A stretch of 64,000 bases of DNA from Psychrobacter aquaticus CMS 56 (GTDB lineage: Bacteria; Pseudomonadota; Gammaproteobacteria; Pseudomonadales; Moraxellaceae), in assembly GCF_000471625.1 (NCBI RefSeq), contig NZ_AUSW01000025.1:1-64000 (forward strand). Reading direction: 5' to 3'. The translations under genes were made by a program, and so were the position numbers. Positions 58,356-64,000 of the stretch are shown here, one piece after another (the first letter of the stretch is position 1; each line of letters opens with the position of its first letter). The notes under the pieces were generated by a model. The model was given only the letters and a program-made list of their open reading frames with translations, searched no databases and had not been told where the DNA came from.

Positions 58356-58502
58356 AAGGATTGTACCTTTTTTATTTAGTATTAGAGCGTGTATAAAATT
58401 CGATCATATGAATATTCGTAGTATATACAGACACTATATATCGCTTTGGTGGCTTTTATGGCATCATAAGCGCAACATATTTGACTATTTTTGATACTGA
58501 TT

Positions 58503-61298
58503 ATGATACCGAAGTTTCTAAAAAAACGGATTTTTAAAGCGCCAGTTACGACTGACAGCGCGTCTACAACTGATGTCCATCCAATTGCTTCCAAACCTTA
58601 TACGAAAACACCGATCAATCAGCTGTATCGTAAACTGTCTGGACAACTGCTTGATGTCGCTGTCAAACCCAAGTTGCTAGGTGAACTGCCTGAATTTGAG
58701 GCTGACGATCAGATACTAAGATTTTATGTGCTGCAAGATTATTCACGCTCTAACAGTATCTTGATTGATTTGCAGACGCAAGAGTACAATTTACCACCAG
58801 CACTCGTGGGCGTAAATGATGCTGCCCATCATATTAAAGAAAATGCGGCCATCATATTTTTAAACCATCCACATGCCAAAGACAATCAGTTATCGCCACG
58901 TCTTTCGCGCTTGGTTTCTGCGGTATTACAATATCCAGAGCTAAAAGTACGTTTAGTGCCAGTATCTATCCTATGGGGACGCGCCCCAGAAAAAGAAGAT
59001 TCGCTGTTTAAATTGCTAACCGCTGATAACTGGGAAGACCCCAGTATCACTAAGCAATTATTTAATATCGGAGTGATGGGACGTGATACTTTTGTACAGT
59101 TCCATCCGCCACAAGATTTACGCACCATTATTAATGATAGCCTTAAAATAGATTTGGCGGGTAATCATATTCTTGATTCAGCCGTCTCTGAGACGCAAAG
59201 CTTTGAGACACAAAATTCTGAATTACAAAGCGCTCATGTAAAAAGCAGCTCTATGCACAGTATCGATGAAAATAACCTCGATGAAGCACCCAAGTATACA
59301 ATGGTCGCCTCAGCTGATGGCAACCGTGAATTGGTGCGTATGTTGCAGCAGCATCTGACCGTTTATTTAGACAAGCAGCGTGCCAGTATGCTCGGTCCTG
59401 ATTTATCAGACAGGCGCAATTTGGTCGACAAGCTGGTGTACTCGCCAGCCATTAAACACGCGATAGAGACCGAAGCCGCAGAGACAGGCACCAGTGTTCG
59501 CGATGCTCGTAGTTTGGCGAGAGGCTATGCCAATGAAATGGTCAATGATTACTCACACTCTATTATTCGCGGCTTTTATAAATTTTTGACTTGGTTATGG
59601 ACGCAGTTATACGATGGTGTAGAAGTCCATCATTTTGAGCGCGTGCGCGAGCTGGCAACTGACTATGAGCTGGTTTATGTGCCTTGTCATCGCAGTCATG
59701 TCGATTACCTATTACTGTCTTACGTTATTTATAAACGTGGTCTCAGCATCCCTTATATTGCAGCAGGCGACAATTTAGATGTACCCGTATTAGGCCCTAT
59801 ATTACGGGGCGCGGTGGCTTTTTATATACGTCGTAGCTTCCGTGGCAATGCGCTCTACACTGCGGTATTGCGCGAGTACATGCACACTCTTATCACACGC
59901 AATACGCCGATTGAATACTTTATTGAAGGCGGTCGCTCGCGTTCAGGGCGTTTGTTACCGCCGAAGATGGGCATGCTAGCAATGACTATACACAGTCAGT
60001 TGCGCCAGACCAATAAGCCTGTGGTGTTCATCCCAACCTATATTGGTTATGAGCGTATTATGGAAGGCGGCACTTATGTCGGTGAATTAAAAGGCAAGCC
60101 AAAAGAGTCTGAGTCTTTGATGGGATTGCTCAAAGTTGGTCGTAAAATTGAGCGTATCTTTGGTAATGTGCATCTGAGCTTTGGTAAACCCTTATATCTC
60201 AGTGACTTTATGCAAAAGTTCGATGTATCAGCCAACAGTCTGCCTGCTGATCGTACCGACACCCCTCTCGATGACAAAGCCAGTGCTATGGTTGATAACA
60301 TCGGTGTGAAAATCATGCAGCATATCAATAAAGCGGCAGTGGTCACGCCCGTGTCATTGTTGTCATTGGTATTGCTATCAGCACCCAAAGCGGCATTGGA
60401 TGAAAGTAGCTGCCGCGAACAAATCGCACTCTACCAAGGCCTTGCTCAACAGCTGGCCTACTCGGATGACACCGTCATCACCGATATGAGCCCGCAGCAA
60501 ATCATTGATTATGGTATCAAGCTTAAACTCATCGAACGTACGCCGCACATCTTGGGCGATATTATTCAGGTCGCGGGTAAGCAAGCTGCATTGCTCAGCT
60601 ACTTCCGTAATAATATCTTACATGTCTTTATCTTACTATCTTTCTTAGCGGCTTTGGTGGCACGCAATGGTCGTATCGAACGCAGTCGCCTAAATAGCAT
60701 TGCTGAACAATTATATCCATTTTTACAGGGCGAGCTGTTTTTATACTACCCCGCTCATAGCTTAACAGGCACACTTGATAAAAAAGTCGATAGTCTGCTC
60801 TCTCATGGATTGGTTGTAGAGTTGGGCAACGGCATGCTCAGCGTCCCTGAGTCAAATAGCATGTGTTATCAGCAGCTGCAAGTACTGGCGACTCCAGTTG
60901 GCCAGAGTCTTGAGCGTTACTTTATGACCCTTGCCCTACTTGCTCAGCAAGGCTCAGGCAATTTGACCGAAAACGAAGTCGTTGATCTGTGTCATTTGCT
61001 TGGTCAGCGCTTGTCTGTACTATATGCTGATGATATTCCTGATTTCTTTGACCGTGCTTTATTTACCAGCTTCATTAGTGCCTTGACCCGTCTCGATTAC
61101 TTACAAAAAGATGAAGCGACTGGCGTGCTGACCTTTGATCACCGTATCAATGACATTGCCCATCATGCCAAATACGTATTAACGCCTGACATGATGCAAA
61201 TCTTGCAACAAGTGGCGAGTTTAGACGAAGACGAAATCACCCATGCGATTACTGAGATTAGCAATAAAAAGCAGCGTAAATTTGGGCGTAAGCGTTAA
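58503..61298 (+). CDS. plsB: glycerol-3-phosphate 1-O-acyltransferase
   Basis: A 931-residue PlsB, which acylates glycerol-3-phosphate at position 1 in membrane lipid synthesis, at the inner membrane. The acyltransferase core shows VPCHRSHVDYLLLSYVIY (H-x4-D, about residue 398), GAVAFYIRRSFRGN, YFIEGGRSRSGRLLPPKMGM (about 480) and VFIPTYIGYERIMEG (about 509), the four blocks in order. A long helical N-terminal domain precedes and an extended C-terminus follows (KKQRKFGRKR end). The ATG at 58503 is used; a TTG four codons earlier is in frame. Insert of about 45 residues at 235-280 compared with E. coli (807). Confidence 0.95.
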   Translation: MIPKFLKKRIFKAPVTTDSASTTDVHPIASKPYTKTPINQLYRKLSGQLLDVAVKPKLLGELPEFEADDQILRFYVLQDYSRSNSILIDLQTQEYNLPPALVGVNDAAHHIKENAAIIFLNHPHAKDNQLSPRLSRLVSAVLQYPELKVRLVPVSILWGRAPEKEDSLFKLLTADNWEDPSITKQLFNIGVMGRDTFVQFHPPQDLRTIINDSLKIDLAGNHILDSAVSETQSFETQNSELQSAHVKSSSMHSIDENNLDEAPKYTMVASADGNRELVRMLQQHLTVYLDKQRASMLGPDLSDRRNLVDKLVYSPAIKHAIETEAAETGTSVRDARSLARGYANEMVNDYSHSIIRGFYKFLTWLWTQLYDGVEVHHFERVRELATDYELVYVPCHRSHVDYLLLSYVIYKRGLSIPYIAAGDNLDVPVLGPILRGAVAFYIRRSFRGNALYTAVLREYMHTLITRNTPIEYFIEGGRSRSGRLLPPKMGMLAMTIHSQLRQTNKPVVFIPTYIGYERIMEGGTYVGELKGKPKESESLMGLLKVGRKIERIFGNVHLSFGKPLYLSDFMQKFDVSANSLPADRTDTPLDDKASAMVDNIGVKIMQHINKAAVVTPVSLLSLVLLSAPKAALDESSCREQIALYQGLAQQLAYSDDTVITDMSPQQIIDYGIKLKLIERTPHILGDIIQVAGKQAALLSYFRNNILHVFILLSFLAALVARNGRIERSRLNSIAEQLYPFLQGELFLYYPAHSLTGTLDKKVDSLLSHGLVVELGNGMLSVPESNSMCYQQLQVLATPVGQSLERYFMTLALLAQQGSGNLTENEVVDLCHLLGQRLSVLYADDIPDFFDRALFTSFISALTRLDYLQKDEATGVLTFDHRINDIAHHAKYVLTPDMMQILQQVASLDEDEITHAITEISNKKQRKFGRKR

Positions 61299-61322
61299 TT
61301 ATTATTCACTTAAAACAAGTAC

Positions 61323-61356
61323 AAAAAAAGACCTCTAATCATTAGAGGTCTTTTTT
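61323..61356. terminator. bidirectional terminator between plsB and ettA remnant
   Basis: AAAGACCTCTAAT and ATTAGAGGTCTTT, nearly perfect with A and T tracts. It would have ended both plsB and the former minus-strand ettA. Confidence 0.92.
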
Positions 61357-61385
61357 ATTGGATGTAAATATATTAAGCAGAAGTA

Positions 61386-61583
61386 TTAGTTCGTAATCTT
61401 TTTATACTTCGCACGCTTAGGACTGGCGTCATCACCCATGGTCTTTTTGCGATAGGTTTCAAACTCAGAGTAGTTACCATCGAACCAGACGGGACCTTCA
61501 TCTTCGAATGCCAATATATGAGTGGCAATACGGTCAAGGAACCAGCGATCATGCGATACAACCATGACCGTACCTGCGCTGAC
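61386..61583 (-). pseudogene. ettA: C-terminal remnant of ettA (ABC-F translational throttle)
   Basis: Read on the minus strand in the frame ending TAA at 61386, the last 65 codons give [40 protein letters not shown] and [11 protein letters not shown], the C-terminus of EttA (second ATPase domain H-loop onwards). Homology stops near 61583, followed by unrelated AT-rich DNA. The missing 490 or so codons are not in this window. An intact gene would need the rest directly upstream, where dsdA now begins. EttA gates ribosome initiation by ATP level. Confidence 0.85.
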
Positions 61584-61703
61584 AGGGGTTACCCGCTTTT
61601 AAGCGGCTATTGTTCGATAGATTAGTATCAAAAGACAATCTGTTATTTTTTCTTCAAAGGATGAACGAACTGTGTCTAAGCTCGTATAATCATTCAGAAG
61701 ATC

Positions 61704-63056
61704 TTATAGTAGGTTTTTTCCCTTTTGATAGTATCTAAGATGCTCTTCACTGGGCACCATGTTGCCGCCCGTTGCCCAAACGATATGCACCGCTTGGTCA
61801 AGTTTATCAGTTAATCCGTAGCGCTCCAGATATGCTTTGCCTTCGGTAATAACTTTGGAAATACCAGGAACTCCGGCCAATGCTGAAGGCTCAAGATCTA
61901 TGCCTTCACTGTCATGCATCAAGGCCAGCAGGCGATATAAGTTTTCATCCTCCACAGTGTATATACCGCTTAACAGTGGCTCCATCACATGGCCTACAAA
62001 TGCTGATGGACGACCGACCGCAAGACCATCTGCACAAGTTTTGTTATCGATACCAAAGTCTTGAACACTCACACTATCATGCAAACCTGTATACATGCCT
62101 ACCAGCATAGCAGGAGAATGGGTGGGCTCGGCAAAAAAACAATGTACGTTGTCACCAAAAATTTGCTTTAAGCCAAAGGCAACGCCGCCAGGGCCGCCGC
62201 CAACGCCGCAAGGTAGGTAAACGAACAGGGGATGTTCTTCATTGACATGAATACCTTGATCGTCCAGCTGCTGTTTCAGTCGCTCAGCAGCAACGCTATA
62301 ACCAAGGAACAGGTCTTGGGAATTTTCATCATCAATAAAATGGCAGCGAGGTTTTTGTTGAGCTTCGAGACGTCCCTCTTCAACTGCCTTACTATAATCA
62401 TTTTGGTGTTCTACAACCTTTACGCCTTTGCTTCTCAGCAAATCTTTTTTCCATTGACGTGCATCAGCAGACATATGCACAGTGACTTGAAAGCCAAGCT
62501 GCGCACCCATGATACCGATACTCAAACCAAGATTGCCGGTTGAACCGACAACGATACTATGTCTGGAAAAGAGTGTTTTAAAGGAAGCGCTATCGATCTT
62601 TTGATAGTTGTCTTCTAATGTCAAAAAACCCGATTCAATAGCTACTGATTCAGCATGTTTAAGTACTTCATAGACTCCACCTCGTGCTTTAATAGAACCA
62701 GAAATAGGCAAGTGGCTATCGCATTTAAGGAGTAAGCGCCCATGCATAGGGTGATTATACAGCTTTTGCAAAGATTGCTGCATGAGTGGGATAAAGATCA
62801 ATGGTGATTCGATAATGCCATTGCTTGCAGCAGTCTCAGGGAATACTTTGGCAATATAGGGAGCAAATCGCCTCAAACGATCGGCTGCGTCAGTTATCTC
62901 CTCTGAACCAAGCGGTAAAGATTGTGCAACTTCTGCAAAGGGCTGCAACTTAGGGTTGAACCATGTTAGCGCTTTGGTCGCTGTGATACTCTTTAGCAGC
63001 GGGTGTGATTGATACAGCTGTTCTATGGTTTTCTGTTCGGCTACTTTAATCGTCAT
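61704..63056 (-). CDS. dsdA: D-serine ammonia-lyase
   Basis: A 450-residue fold-type II PLP enzyme converting D-serine to pyruvate and ammonia. The PLP lysine is K123 in [29 protein letters not shown] (about 173) binds the cofactor phosphate, [16 protein letters not shown] (about 285) the glycine loop, and [10 protein letters not shown] closes. It runs divergently from the LysR-type gene at 63192, matching the dsdA-dsdC arrangement of E. coli. No dsdX permease is seen in the window. It lies directly against the broken end of ettA. Confidence 0.95.
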   Translation of the reverse strand: MTIKVAEQKTIEQLYQSHPLLKSITATKALTWFNPKLQPFAEVAQSLPLGSEEITDAADRLRRFAPYIAKVFPETAASNGIIESPLIFIPLMQQSLQKLYNHPMHGRLLLKCDSHLPISGSIKARGGVYEVLKHAESVAIESGFLTLEDNYQKIDSASFKTLFSRHSIVVGSTGNLGLSIGIMGAQLGFQVTVHMSADARQWKKDLLRSKGVKVVEHQNDYSKAVEEGRLEAQQKPRCHFIDDENSQDLFLGYSVAAERLKQQLDDQGIHVNEEHPLFVYLPCGVGGGPGGVAFGLKQIFGDNVHCFFAEPTHSPAMLVGMYTGLHDSVSVQDFGIDNKTCADGLAVGRPSAFVGHVMEPLLSGIYTVEDENLYRLLALMHDSEGIDLEPSALAGVPGISKVITEGKAYLERYGLTDKLDQAVHIVWATGGNMVPSEEHLRYYQKGKNLL

Positions 63057-63191
63057 AAACTACTCTCGTATGAAATTTCTTAATGTAAAATTTTCCAATG
63101 CTTGTGCTATTTTTCATATATTGCCTTATGCGTTTATTAAAACGCGATACAACAGTACAAACAAATTCTTTTTTTAAATGCAAGGATGAAT
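63057..63191. promoter_or_regulatory. divergent promoter region dsdA / LysR-type gene
   Basis: 135 bp between the two start codons. An imperfect dyad, GAAATTT (63070) to AAATTTTC (63087-63094), lies near the middle and is the best LysR-box candidate. AAGGA precedes the LysR-type ATG. Confidence 0.45.
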
Positions 63192-64000
63192 ATGACTCAT
63201 GTGAATATCAAACATTCCAGTACTCGGATGTTGGGCAACCTGCATTGCTTTTCTTGTGTCGCCCGCCACATGAGTTTTACCCTTGCAGCAGATGAACTTT
63301 GCTTAACTCAAAGCGCTGTCAGTCATCGAATCAAGAATCTAGAGGAGCAGCTCGGATTCGGTCTATTTCTAAGGTTTAACCGTCGCATCCAGCTCACTTA
63401 TGAGGGCGAACAACTGTGGTCGGTCTTGAATAGTTCGCTCTCTGCCTTGGATATGACCATTCGTGATTTGCGTAATCAGGACATTGGCGGGCACTTAACC
63501 CTATCAGCACCCCCTTCTTTTGCTCAAAATTGGATGACACCGAGACTCGTCCAGTTTCAAAAACAGCATACACGTCTGTTCTTACATTTTGAAACACACA
63601 GCCGCTTAATAGATTTTTCACGAGAAAATATAGATATTGCTGTTTATTACGGTAATGGTGAATACCCAGGATTGCATTCTCAGCTGTTAATGACAGAGTT
63701 TCTCCAGCCCGTATGTAGTCCACAGTACGCTCACGAACACGATTTGTACGACAAACGAGAAAATCTAGCACATTGCCAATTTCTTCACGATGTCAATGCT
63801 TGGCCCGATGCTGGTGCACATGCTGAATGGGAATATTGGTGCGAAGCATATAGCATCGCCTCAGTTGACTTAAGTTGTGGATATTCTTTTGATATGTCAG
63901 AAATGGCTGTTAATGCTGCCAAACATGGTTTGGGTATAGCTATGGGTCGACTCAATCTAATTAATGATGATATAAAGCGCGGTCAACTCGTCACCCCTTT
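63192..64000 (+). CDS. dsdC: LysR-type regulator, DsdC-like, cut by window edge
   Basis: Open from the ATG at 63192 to the right edge (269 codons visible; DsdC is about 310). The N-terminal winged helix is clear: LHCFSCVARHMSFTLAADEL, LTQSAVSHRIKNLEEQLGF, FNRRIQLTYEGEQL. The effector domain follows. Divergent placement from dsdA and sequence type point to DsdC, which activates dsdA in response to D-serine. AAGGA lies just upstream; another ATG (63186) is in frame but too close to it. Confidence 0.85.
   Translation, partial: MTHVNIKHSSTRMLGNLHCFSCVARHMSFTLAADELCLTQSAVSHRIKNLEEQLGFGLFLRFNRRIQLTYEGEQLWSVLNSSLSALDMTIRDLRNQDIGGHLTLSAPPSFAQNWMTPRLVQFQKQHTRLFLHFETHSRLIDFSRENIDIAVYYGNGEYPGLHSQLLMTEFLQPVCSPQYAHEHDLYDKRENLAHCQFLHDVNAWPDAGAHAEWEYWCEAYSIASVDLSCGYSFDMSEMAVNAAKHGLGIAMGRLNLINDDIKRGQLVTP

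Noticed and set aside
61373..61561. 62-codon minus-strand frame over the ettA remnant
   Set aside because: It is out of frame with the real EttA reading; the frame ending at 61386 gives the conserved C-terminus.

Overview
The window is a chromosomal segment of a gammaproteobacterium of the family Moraxellaceae, most likely Psychrobacter. The reasons are moderate-to-low GC, protein sequences close to the Psychrobacter/Acinetobacter type (a short AccA of about 267 residues; a TPR protein beside lolB and ispE), and the gene orders lolB-ispE-tRNA-Gln-prs-rplY-pth, dapA-bamC-purC and pabC-mltG-tmk. There are no rRNA genes, no CRISPR array and no intact insertion sequence.

Layout. 1-0.9 kb: 3' part of a HEPN-domain gene (possible defence). 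1-5.7 kb: a FadH-like dienoyl-CoA reductase, a two-gene YeeE/YedE sulfur transporter with a palindromic operator candidate, and a class V aminotransferase. 6-17.8 kb: core block with hemA, TPR protein, lolB, ispE, two identical tRNA-Gln genes, prs, rplY, pth, panD, a Ca2+/cation antiporter and an RDD protein. 18-18.3 kb: tRNA-Arg and tRNA-Ser. 18.7-31.2 kb: thiD, yggT, proC, tilS, accA, ppx, an Mpo1-like protein, hemL, yjdM, ygfZ and dadA. 31.2-36.2 kb: molybdopterin oxidoreductase with a TetR regulator, a CsbD stress protein and a basic-tailed lipoprotein. 36.3-39.2 kb: NIF3/YqfO-like protein, mpg, and an accessory patch flanked by a duplicated mpg promoter and 5' end. 39.3-43.3 kb: purC, a very short BamC, dapA and a DegP-like protease. 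44-48.4 kb: CPA1 antiporter, tmk, mltG. 48.5-50.2 kb: an island carrying a DpnI homologue, an unknown 188-residue gene and a 58-codon DpnD/PcfM gene, placed between mltG and pabC, which are neighbours in other gammaproteobacteria. 50.2-61.3 kb: pabC, lipoprotein, aroE, FUSC transporter, acyl-CoA dehydrogenase, PPC-like periplasmic protein, CHMI-like isomerase, ybaK, plsB. 61.4-64 kb: an ettA gene cut down to its last 66 codons, followed by dsdA (D-serine dehydratase) and a divergent LysR regulator.

Most of the window is housekeeping. The unusual parts are the DpnI/DpnD island; the rearranged mpg locus; the broken ettA next to a D-serine module; a lasso-only BamC; and at least six copies of a roughly 130-bp imperfect-palindrome repeat scattered between genes, plus two other MITE-like elements. 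Roles of the core genes follow from family membership. Roles of the accessory genes are inference.
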